This document shows, one piece after another, positions 48,956-59,151 of a DNA stretch of 64,000 nt (the stretch's first letter is position 1; each line of letters starts with the position of its first letter). The position numbers and the translations under genes were made by a program. The stretch covers positions 496,001 to 560,000 of the forward strand of contig JAPQWV010000363.1 of NCBI GenBank assembly GCA_027422505.1, in the 5' to 3' direction. Source of the DNA: Craterostigma plantagineum. Its lineage: Eukaryota; Streptophyta; Magnoliopsida; Lamiales; Linderniaceae. The notes under the pieces are model-generated. The model made no database searches and was not told where the DNA came from. It saw only the letters and a list, made by a program, of their open reading frames with translations.

Positions 48956-50289
48956 ATGGATTTCCTGGGCAAGCGACGGAATCAAGACAGTATTGATTGC
49001 TCTTTGAGCGACCAACAGGGTATCTTCAAATGTCCGTTCTTGAGGAACATCGATAAGCCAACCAGCTTTTCCTTTGCTCCTCTCAGTCTACCACTTCATG
49101 TACGTTTTTGTCATTCATTCGTGTCATTTACATATTTATAGTCAAGCAATGCTATGTACTAAGTATCAATGTCACATGGGTATGCTGTCAGCGTGGATTT
49201 ACTGATGCTTTCTTTTCAACATGTATTTCGACTTTCACATTCGTCGTTTTTCCCGTATCCTGTATCATTTTTCGTTTATCTTTACAGTCTAGGGCAGCAA
49301 ATGGTCCGATCTTTGAAGACGGTCCCAACTTCGACATGGCTTTCAGACTTTTTCATGGTAAAGATGGGGTTGTCCCTCTTACAAGAAACTCCGAACATTG
49401 CCTTAAATCTGAGGCTGAAGCTCTACCACAGTTCAACCCACTAGCTTCAAAAGCTGCCTCTGTTAGCATGTCTGTATTTGGACCAGGTGGCCCTTTTGGT
49501 TTCCATTCTTTCTTCGAGAAGTTGCAGAATAATAAGAAGCCCGAGGCATCCAAAAAGAAAGACAATTCCCAGCAGGTGTGTGATTCTTTGGAAGATATTC
49601 TTTTTTTCTTTGTCAACAAAATGCTCGTGATCTGCACACAGTCGAAGATGTCTCAATGGGCTTTTTACATATTTTTGCAGGGATCATCGTCGAAACACGA
49701 AGCACTTGGACACGAGTGGTTAGAAACAGGAAACTGTCCAATCGCCAAGTCTTACAGAGCCGTTAGCCATGTCATCCCACTAGTCGCCACTGCCCTACAA
49801 CCACCGCAGGGAATCAAGCTCAAATGCCCGCCAGCCGTAGTCGCCGCCCGAGCTGCCCTTGCTCGGACAGCCTTTGTCAAGAACGTTCGCCCTCAACCAC
49901 TACCAGCAAAGATCCTCGTAATTGGCGTAATGGGCATTGCAGCAAATATCCCGCTCGGAGTCTGGCGAGAACATACGAAAAAATTCTCCCTTTCGTGGTT
50001 CACTGCAGTGCACGCTGCTGTTCCATTCATCGCCATGCTCAGGAAATCTGTCGTTATGCCCAAAACGGCCATGGCGTTGACTATTGCTGGCTCGATATTG
50101 GGTCAGATCATCGGTTCTAGGGCTGAGCGTCTGAGGTTAAAGGCCAAAACTGAGAAGGCGAAAATGGTGATGGTGAAGGCAAATGGTGCAGGCGTTGGTC
50201 ATTGTGGTAAACAGGGGAAGATGGTATGGGATCCGTTATCTGACAAGATTGACAAGGCCAAGTCTTCATCTGCTAGTGTGTGTTACTGA
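48956..50289 (+). CDS. Conserved plant membrane protein of unknown function
   Basis: Three exons, 48956-49099, 49288-49575 and 49681-50289, give 346 residues. I recognise it as plant-conserved in style but cannot assign a family. The N-terminus is polar (MDFLGKRRNQDS...), with FKCPFLRNIDKPTSFSF and GPIFEDGPNFDMAFRLFHGKDGVVPL. The middle holds a Gly/Phe-rich VFGPGGPFGFHSFFEKL. The C-terminal half has three hydrophobic segments: PAKILVIGVMGIAANIPLGVW, WFTAVHAAVPFIAML and TAMALTIAGSILGQIIGS, then a basic Lys-rich tail (RAERLRLKAKTEKAK). A short ALARTAF segment before the first helix could be amphipathic. An integral membrane protein of an organelle is plausible; no catalytic motif is visible. 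The second intron (49576-49680) is 105 nt, divisible by three and free of stops, so its retention would add 35 residues in frame. Confidence 0.75.
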
Positions 50290-50624
50290 GTAAGTTCGAA
50301 CTTGTTTGAGAATAAATACTCTGCATTGTTTTCGCAAGTCTTGTCATATACTTCCATGAGTTCTTTTACAATTATTTTCAACATGAGTCCCAGTTGAGAG
50401 AATTACACATCCGTTGACTGGTTATGTCACAAGTCAATGCATCCCTGTTGTTTTTTCGATGAAAATTCGGCGTGCACCAAAAGTCATTCAACAGTTGAAA
50501 AGGATTATTTGCAGACAACCTCAAAATTTGTCAAAGCCGTTATGTTTGAATTTGCATGGATTTCTTCACCACTATGCATACATAAGGAACTTCTTCTAAG
50601 TTCTAACACCTCAAACTCGAACTC
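50290..50624. other. Short spacer between tandem plus-strand genes
   Basis: Contains the 3' UTR of the membrane-protein gene and the promoter/leader of the LRR kinase gene, only 335 bp between stop and start. No TATA-like element could be assigned with confidence. Confidence 0.4.
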
Positions 50625-53600
50625 ATGGAAACCTTACTATTAACATCAATCATAATCCTCCTAATCCACCATAAACTCGGCCTATCGACGAGCTCAAACG
50701 ACCTCTCCACAGACCAATCTGCCCTCCTTGTCCTAAAATCCCGCGTTACTTCAGACCCTAGCAATGTGCTTAGAACTAACTGGACAGTTTCGAGCTCAGT
50801 TTGCGCTTGGATCGGCGTCAAATGTGGGCCCAAACACCGAAGGATCACAGCGCTCAACATATCGAACATGGGCTTAAGCGGATCCATCCCTTCTCAGCTA
50901 GGAAACCTCTCTTTTCTCGCCTCGCTCGACCTCAGAAACAACTCTTTCGCCGGACATTTGCCCGAGGAGTTGTCGAACTTGCGCCGTTTGAAGCTTTTAG
51001 ATCTGAAGCTTAACAACTTCAGCGGAGAGGTTCCATCGTGGCTGGGCACGTTGCAACGACTCGAGTTCTTGTCTCTTAGAAACAACAGCTTTACTGGGAA
51101 TTTAGGTTCTGTTTCTAACGTGACGAATCTCAAGGTACTCGACTTGTCTTTCAATTCCTTGCATGGGCAGATCCCTGAAGAGATTGGTCAACTTCGAAGC
51201 CTACGGAGTTTCAGCGTCCAATACAATCTTCTCTCGGGTATTCTACCGCCGGCCTTTTATAACTTGTCGGCTCTGAGAAGCATCGCTTTGACTGGGAACT
51301 ATGAGTTAAGTGGGAGTCTTTCAGATGATTTTTGCCGAGCTTTTCCATTTCTCGAAGGGATTTACCTCTCTCTGAATCAGTTCACTGGGCAGATCCCTTC
51401 GAACTTATCGAGCTGTTCAAATCTTCAAACCGTATCCTTGACCTACAATTCTTTCAGCGGTTCAATACCGAGTGGAATAGGGATGTTGAAATCCCTCCAA
51501 TTTTTGTATCTTGGAGCTAACAACTTCAGTGGTAACGACATACACTTTCTGCTAACTAACTTATCTTGTCCTAACAACAGCTTTTATATTATATCTGACT
51601 TTTTTGCTTACAAGCAGGTGTTATCCCACAAGAGATAGGCGATCTCGAGAACCTAATTGGATTTTCGATCGAAACCAATCAGATAACTGGCGAATTGCCT
51701 CTCACGCTGTTCAACGTTACGTCTTTGCAATTTTTGCGACTTTCCGAGAACAAATTAAATGGAAGCATACCAAGAGAAATAGGTAGGCTTCATCAGCTGA
51801 GTCAACTGTTGCTATACTCCAACGCTTTCAATGGCTCGGTTCCATCAGACCTCTTCAACATCTCTACGCTTCAGCTGCTTTCCCTTAGAAACAACACTCT
51901 CTCGGGCAATCTTCCCTCGAATTTAGGCTATGGTTTGCCTTCCCTTGAAGAGCTTTATTTGAACAACAACTATCTCAGTGGACCGATATCAGATTACATC
52001 TCAAACTGCTCTTACCTGAGAATCATATCTCTCGATTCGAATAGATTCAGCGGTTACATACCGCTCTCTATAGGCGATCTGAGATTGCTCGAGCGTCTCG
52101 TCCTCTTCAGTAACAATCTGAGCAACGAACCATCTTCCCTGGAACTTAGCTTCATTACATCCTTGACGAAATGCAGATTCTTGTATCGCCTGGCGATAAG
52201 CGACAATCCCATTGAAGGCGTTATTCCATCTTCTGTTGGGAATTTCTCTGGCTCGTTTCAGAGTTTCTCTGCTGAGAGTTGTAAGCTCAAGGGAGGTATT
52301 CCCAAAGAGATCGGTCAGTTAAGAAGCTTGTTGATACTATCTTTTTACGATAACGAGCTGAGTGGTATGATCCCTACTACTATAAGCAACTTGACTGCAC
52401 TACAAGGCTTGTCTTTGGCGAAGAACGATATGATGGGCTCCATTTCTCAAGGTTTCTGTGATTTACACAGCTTAACCGAGTTATATCTTAGCGAAAACAG
52501 ATTCACGGGTTCAATACCTGAGTGTTTAGGGAGTTTAACGTCTCTGAGGGTTCTTAAACTCGACTCAAACCTTCTTACATCATCGATACCATCGAATCTT
52601 TGGCAGGTCAAAGATATGATGGACCTAAACTTGTCTGGGAATTCGTTGTACGGGTTTTTGCCTGCAGAGATTGGAAATTTACGCGCAGCAGTTAACATCG
52701 ATCTGTCCTTGAATCTGTTGTCGAGGGGCATTCCAAGCTCGATAGGGAATTTACAAAATCTTTATACTCTTTCTCTATCGCATAACAGATTCGAAGGTTC
52801 GATACCCGACACTGTCGGTAGCATGATCAGCCTGACATCTCTTGACTTCTCTTACAACAACCTCTCAGGCTCGATACCTAAATCCTTGGAGTCTCTTCAA
52901 AATCTCGAGATCTTTAACGTCTCGTTCAACGCTTTGAGCGGAGAAATTCCCATAAATGGCCCTTTTCGAAATTTCACGTTCGAGCCTTTCCAGGGAAACG
53001 ATGGACTGTGCGGCGATCCAAGGTTCCACGTTCGATCTTGTCCCGAAGTTCGAAAGAATGGCCCAAAGTATCCTTTTCGGGACAGTTGCTTTCGCCGCCG
53101 TCGTCTTTCTTTCCGCCTTCCTCTTCGTAAGACGCCGGAGAAAAGAGAATACTGAAGAAGACAGAGATGAAGAACTACCGCTACAGTCGAGATTAGAAAG
53201 ATTTTCCTACCACGAACTGCTGCGAGCCACCGATTACTTCGACGAAAGCAATTTGCTCGGTAAGGGAAGTTTCGGTTCGGTCTACAAAGGAGTTCTCAGG
53301 GACGGGAATCTAACAGCAGCCATTAAGGTGTTCGACCTCAATTCAGACAGAGCATTCAAGAGCTTCGAAGTCGAATGCGAAGTGTTAAAGAATCTCCGCC
53401 ACAGGAATCTTACCCTAGTCATAAGCAGCTGTTCGAACGCAGACTTCAAGGCGTTGGTGCTCGACTACATGCCGAAGGGAAGCCTCGAAAATTGGTTGTA
53501 TTCTCACAATTACTTCCTAACACTTGAGCAGCGCCTCAACGTAATGATCGACGTGGCAATGGCCTTGGAATATCTCCACCACGGCCATGATGCAACTCCC

Positions 53601-54182
53601 ATCGTTCACTGCGACCTGAAGCCGAGCAATGTGTTGCTGGGCGAAGACATGAGTGGACATGTCAGCGATTTTGGGATAGCGAAGTTGTTAGGCGAAGAAG
53701 AGAGCGTTGCTTTTACCAGCACCGCAGCAACAATTGGCTACACTGCTCCAGGTAAACCAAACGAACCCTATACTATATAATCCCTTACCAACGGTTTCGT
53801 CGATAATTTACTTCTTTTCGTTGTAGAGTACGGATCGCAAGGGCTGGTATCGACAAAGTGCGATGTTTATAGCTACGGTATAGTGGTGATGGAAACGTTT
53901 ACGAGGACAAGACCGAGCGACGATATGTTTGACGGGGAATTTAGCCTCAAGAATTGGGTGGAGCGTTCGTTGTTCAATTCGCCAAGTAGGGTTATCGATG
54001 CCAACTTACTGAACCACGAAGCAGATGATGATGATGGTGATAGCAAGACTGTGAAATGCGTATCATCTCTCATGGCTTTGGCATTGAAGTGCACGTCAGA
54101 ATCTCCTGAAGACAGAATCAACATGAAGGAAGCAGTAACTGAGATGCTCAATATCAAATCACACTTCTTCACACTCGTGTAA
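50625..54182 (+). CDS. LRR-XII receptor-like kinase (At3g47570/EFR/FLS2-type), frame-shifted before the TM helix
   Basis: Exons 50625-51531, 51618-53751 and 53827-54182 span about 1131 codons. Order: signal peptide (METLLLTSIIILLIHHKLG), LRR N-cap (DQSALLVLKSRV...CAWIGVKC), about 22-24 extracellular LRRs of the LxxNxLSGxIP type, a C-cap (GLCGDPRFHVRSCP), a TM helix (ILFGTVAFAAVVFLSAFLFV) and a kinase. Kinase motifs: GKGSFGSVYKG, AAIKVFDL, a non-RD catalytic loop IVHCDLKPSN, SDFGIAKLL and DVYSYGIVVMETFT. Non-RD class XII members include pattern-recognition immune receptors; many others are orphans, and no ligand can be inferred. The frame of the ectodomain runs to a stop at 53155, while TM and kinase lie one frame over from about 53058. 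One surplus base near 53061-53070 (GCCCAAAGTA) explains it. As written, a secreted ectodomain results. Error or pseudogene. Confidence 0.87.
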
Positions 54183-54386
54183 CTAAAACTTGTACTTCAC
54201 TCTTGCGTTTATTAGCTGCGAATTCAATAAACTGCTTGTAGCAACTCAAACTCAAAAGAAAAAGGAAAAAGAGAAAAACATGTTTTTCACAAGGGGAAAA
54301 GCTTCAAACCAAGGGAAATAATTACACGGCAAGAGAAACTAGTTATACAAGGCTACAACTGCTTCCAAAAACAAAACACGAGAAAT

Positions 54387-57253
54387 TCAAAGCCCGCCGA
54401 CGTGTTGCCTAGGACCCATGGCATATCCACCTGGCGTAGCACTTCTATTACCATAGGCAGAAGGGTATTTGTTCGCACCTGGGCAATCCCTGGCCCAATG
54501 GCCAGGCTGATGGCATTTGTAGCACTCGCCAGAAACACTCGGCCCTGAATTCGCGTTATTACCATAACCGCTTCCGTAAGACTGTTCTGGGACGCTCATG
54601 ATACTCGGGCAATTTTCAGAGGTATGCCCAGATTTGAAACAGCTAGTACAAGTCGTGTGTGTGTTGCTTGTTCGGCCAGACGAAGGAAATGCTGTACTAC
54701 CACCGTAAGTGTTACTATGTGAGTCCAACTGAGTCGTAGTGGTCAACTTGCTATTGACCGCTCCATAATTTGCGCCAGGAGTCGCAGATCCCCTATTGAT
54801 TCCAGTACCAAAAGGCGGGTAATTATCGATTTTAGGTTGCACCGAAGAACCGTCTTCGTTGAACTTGGCTATCTGGTCCAGCAGATATTTGGTCTCAGTT
54901 TGAACATTCACCTTCTCTGCTTTGACAACGGTTGATTTGACGCGCTGTTCGTCGCTGAACGTCTCTTCCTTCACTTTCAGCTTGAAGATGAATTCCTGGA
55001 ACAGAACGTTTCTTACCACCTGAGTGACTTTCTCGTCGTCTTGTTCTTCGCACTTCAGATAGTACAAATCTTTGGCTGGTACGCCCATAATCTCCTCGCC
55101 GGCCTCCTGAAAGGCGGTCACCCAAGTTAGGCCGGTGTGGTCCTGGATTTGCATCTGAAGGATGTACCTATAGTCGCACTCGTCGAATACCTTCTCGCAC
55201 TTATCGCACCGCCATTTTCCATCTCCATCGTTTGAAACCTTTTTGTTACACTGACGATCCCCAGTCATGTTGGGGCATGCATAATAGCAAAAGTTATCCA
55301 ACTTTATAAAGGCCACTGTAGCCAACACCTTGATCCAATCAGGTTTCTCGGATGTACCCAACTTTTCATCTTTGATCTGGGATATAACTTTCCGCACATC
55401 CGTGCGGCCTGCACCAATCTCCCTGGTTAGAGGTACAGTGGGGGTGCTCTTTCCATCGTTGTCGAACCATACTTTTAGTTTCTGGGCCTCGGGAAAATCA
55501 GGCTCTACAAACAACTGGCTAGTGGATATGGTCCCCACGGATTTGCCATTAAAATCACTGACCCTGGCGGATTTTACTGCCAAAACAGGAAAAATGCCAG
55601 AATCACACATATTCTGAAGCGTCTGGCCTTCGGCATTGCAGAAGTTTCCCCACATCGTCAATTCAACACTTCTACCAGACATGTCCTTGAGTTGGAGAGT
55701 TCTTTTTTGGGTTTCACGACCATTTTTGGTCATTATTGAGCTGACTGGGCTGACTGAAGAAACAACACCTATAACATCCATGACACTGTTATTATTCAAG
55801 CTTTCAATGTCAATGATGGGACGAAAATGGAATTGCTGTTTTGGTATGGATGCATCATCCTCAAAGCAAGGCTGCACAGTTGAAGCGCTATCCAGGAAAA
55901 TTTCATGTTCATTTTGCAGGTGATTGAACGCTTTCTGAGCAGGTTTCACAGTGCCCCTTGAGATGATATAAACTCTACCAGGCTCAATTTGTTGGTAAAA
56001 CTGATCAGCCACATCATTGAAGCATGTCACCCTTATTTCTCCACCATCAGAATCGAGAAGATCAAAAGAGAAAACTTTACCATCTCCACGAGGATTGCTA
56101 TAATGCCTGAGTTCTCCTTTAGCTGTAACTCTCGCCTTAATTGTCCATCTCACTTGATATGGGTTCATGCAGCAATAGGAGAAATTCTAGGGGCAGCGTC
56201 ATTTTTAGCAATTGGTCCTCTGTTTGCATACATTGGTGGCGGCTGATTATAAGTGGACTGAGGTGGCCGATAATTATTAGCAGGCGCTCGTGAAACAGCC
56301 GAACCATATTCTGGTTTCGGATAAGATGGTATGGAAGAGTTGTATCTTCCAGGGCCCATGTTGCTGGCAACCGAACTTCCATAAGATTGATGTGCCGTAT
56401 TCCGATAATCACCTGAAGGGGGAGCCTGGATACCACCGCCCCAATTAGGCCTGGGAACAGAGGCATTTGCTGATGAGGCAACACTAGAAAGATGACTTCC
56501 GTTGTAAGTAGCTGACTGGCTATTCGTCTGAACCGGTGCAGGTGGCCTTGTCACTGAAGGGGCATTACCATTGATTTTCGATGGATATAGACTGGGTTCA
56601 CCAATTGGATCACACTTTTCAACCAAAACCTCTAAACCAATGATGATGATAATTCTGGAAAACGATAGTACAACAGCTGGTCAATGATAACTTTCAAAAT
56701 TAGCTTATTAATGAACAAAAGATAAAATTTTTAACATCCAATTGATACACCTCAACACAAGAACACTGCAAAACCTTTTAACAAAGAGCGTATGGTAAAT
56801 CAGAGAACGTCGCCCAACAAACATAACCCCATAATAACTACCGCCACACTAAACGTAAAGGCTAGCATCAAACAGACACGACAGCTAGATACCAAAGCAA
56901 AAACCAAGAACAAGAAATCAGTTTGGCAAGTGGACTCACATTCGATTCTGAACCATATTACAGACGCACTTAGTCAGCAGCACAATCGATCCCTTCTGAA
57001 GCTCCCCAGACCGCACCAATTCGTTCAGCTGCGTCCCGAGCATTCCTTGCTGCTTAAAAGTACCATCTGACAACAACAGACGGTACCTCTCGGTGTTTCC
57101 GTTCTGTCCTGGAGTACTGACGAGCCGTATATCAGCAACTTGGAGCACGGGTTGTAAATCATGCGATATACCCAGCGATTCCTCGCTCGAAAGCGTCGCT
57201 ATTGCGCCGTCGGTCAGATTGAGCGGTGGATTCATCTTCGCCGGTTGTGACAT
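54387..57253 (-). CDS. RPA1: Replication protein A 70-kDa subunit (RPA1, zinc-knuckle type), one-base frameshift
   Basis: Two exons, 57253-56940 and 56654-54387, about 860 codons if one base is restored. Exon 1 encodes the N-terminal OB domain (LNLTDGAIATLSSE...GSIVLLTKCVCNMVQNR). After an Asn/Pro/Ser linker come DBD-A (NPYQVRWTIKARVTAKGELR), DBD-B (DVIGVVSSVSP) and DBD-C with its zinc ribbon (CYYACPNMTGDRQC...WRCDKC). Two C-terminal CCHC knuckles, CTSCFKSGHTSENC and CYKCHQPGHWARDC, place it near plant RPA1C/RPA1E, linked to DNA repair and recombination rather than basal replication. RPA1 binds single-stranded DNA in the nucleus with RPA2/RPA3. The family motif (A/S)LNPYQ is broken: frame one ends ISPIAA-stop, and DBD-A resumes as ATGAACCC in another frame (56165-56168). 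One missing base accounts for it. It shares a bidirectional promoter with RPS11. Confidence 0.9.
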
Positions 57254-57691
57254 TCTTCTCTTCTTGTCTTGATTCGATCTCTTTAGGTTTGGGGAAGTGA
57301 AGCGGTGAGAGGGAAGTTGAAGAGCTGATATGAAATACGAAAGAAAACCCTAAAGAAAGAGAAAAATCGTCTGTGAGTGAGCGCGAAACGAAAAAAAGAC
57401 AAGTTTGGCGGTCAACCTCTCCCGTGGACCACGCTAGCTTCTCATTTACGCTCCTATTTGGGCCTAGGCCCAAATTGTGTAGAACTTAGGCCCATTAAGG
57501 AGGCTGAAGTAATGGCCCATTAAGGAGAAAGCCCAACGTTGGCTTCATTCCATCCTAACTTCAAATCGCCGTCTGCTCCATTTTCTCTCCGCGAAAAAGG
57601 CAAAAAAATGCTCGATTGCTCGGCGATGCAATTAATAAAACCCTAAAAACCTCAGTCTTCTCTTGCTCACTTCGTTAGATTTTGATCAAAC
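57254..57691. promoter_or_regulatory. Compact bidirectional promoter of RPA1 and mitochondrial RPS11 genes
   Basis: Only 438 bp separate the two divergent start codons. It holds several GGCCCA/TGGGCC site II (TCP-type) elements around 57458-57535, including the direct repeat GGCCCATTAAGGAG at 57489-57502 and 57514-57527. A telo-box AAACCCTAA occurs near each start, at 57345-57353 and 57638-57646. Site II plus telo-box is the known signature of plant ribosomal-protein and proliferation-linked genes, fitting both genes here. Shared control is inference. Confidence 0.7.
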
Positions 57692-58739
57692 ATGTTCATC
57701 AGACCTCGTTTCGGGTCGTCTGCTGGGTTATGGTCAGCTTCTCTAGTCGATCGGTTCAGCTGTTCTGGATCTAGTGCCTTGACGGGTAATTCTTATTTAG
57801 TAATTTTTCACTGCGATTGTTTTCTGGGTAATTGAATCTTAACGCTGCCTGCGCGTTGGTTTTGTAGTTCTTCATTTGTTGTAAATTCTTTGGCGTTATC
57901 GGTTTACCTGAAAGTTGGTCGCGGAATGAACTGTGCGTTACTTCGTTTGGGATACGTGTGTAGAACACGATGTGAATGGCTAATGTGTTTGGAATTGGAG
58001 CTCTTTAATCGAGTTATTAGACTACTGAATTCGTTGTACAGGTTTTGCAAGGAACTTTACTGGAGCTGATTTGCCCCGGAACTCATCGACATGGACTAAC
58101 CTTGGCACGAAGCTTGGGTTGTTGAGATCACAAGAGAACATAGCATCACCATATTCTCTGCATTTCAGGAACTCCATACATTCTGGGAAAACCCTCGAAT
58201 CCGAGGATCAAATGCCACCTAGATCCTCGGAGTTTTTCAGAGAATTCGGTCAAGACAAAGGAGGGGGGATGCAGTCAGGATCCATGGACTTTGTTCAGTC
58301 GCTAATCAGAGGCGGAGGAAATATTAACTACCCATCCAACCAATCATCTTTCTATCCTCGTCTGTTTGAGGCAAACGCAGATGTTGTCCACATAAAACTG
58401 ATGCGCAACAATTCATTCGTTACCCTCACCGATTCCAAAGGCAACAGAAAGGTGGGAGTTTCCGCTGGACAGGTGGCGGGCAAAGCCGCCAAGCTCACAA
58501 GGTTCTCCGGCGAGGCTGCTGCGGAGAACATCGGCCAAAAAGTGAGGCAGATGAAGACTAAGTCGGTCGTAATTAAGGTGAACGGATTTTGCATGTTCAA
58601 GAGAAAGAAAGATTCGATCCTTAGCTTCAGAGAAGGCTATTCTAATTCTCGACTCGATGTGAACCCCGTCGTTTACATCGAGGATACTACTAGGAAGCCA
58701 CACAATGGCTGTCGACGCCCAAAAAAACGCAGAATCTGA
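57692..58739 (+). CDS. RPS11: Mitochondrial small-subunit ribosomal protein S11 (nuclear-encoded)
   Basis: Two exons, 57692-57785 and 58042-58739, 263 residues. The N-terminus MFIRPRFGSSAGLWSASL is Arg/Ser-rich without acids, as in a mitochondrial presequence. Residues 30-140 are variable. The S11 domain fills the C-terminal 125 residues: VVHIKLMRNNSFVTLTDSKGN, KVGVSAGQVAGKAAKLTRFSGEAAAENIG, VVIKVNG, and the terminal DTTRKPHNGCRRPKKRRI, the decoding-site segment of S11 proteins. The Arabidopsis counterpart is NFD3 (At1g31817), needed for karyogamy in female gametophytes, probably through mitochondrial translation. It faces RPA1 across a short shared promoter and converges with the PUT gene. 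Intact. Confidence 0.92.
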
Positions 58740-59151
58740 TCGTTGCTTGCTTGAAGTTATATCGTACTCCCTGGGGATTGAGGCTTGTCGTCCGACTTCA
58801 AATTGAATCCTTTATACATTTCTTGGACTAGACATGTTTCGTTTAATGCCTTCTTGTTAGCTTTTGAATGTTTTCGTGTCATTCAGACGAATATTCAGTT
58901 GATGTACTACTGAGTGTTTGTTTACAAGGAAGAAATAGATGTGATTGACCCTTGAATATCACCTGGCATATTAGGTAAGACAAACTTCTCTTACCATAAG
59001 GAAACTGCTACATAGTAGCAACACTTTAAGTGACATTTACAACCAACTACGGAGGAGAGCTACGCCTCAATGACGAGATAAACAAGCCAAAAACTGACCT
59101 GACCTACTGAAGCTAAAATCACACACTTACACTCAAAGCGCAGAAATCGAA
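58740..59151. other. Convergent 3' UTRs of RPS11 and the PUT transporter gene
   Basis: About 410 bp between two stop codons on opposite strands; plain 3' flanking sequence with no other feature seen. Confidence 0.45.

Noticed and set aside
49108..50289. Single 393-residue frame starting at 49108
   Set aside because: Its first 60 residues are translated intron; a clear donor at 49100 and acceptor at 49287 join exon 1 (MDFLGKR...) instead.
52956..53780. Stand-alone receptor-like cytoplasmic kinase starting at or before ATG 53058
   Set aside because: It directly continues the LRR gene one frame over; a one-base shift is simpler than two overlapping genes.
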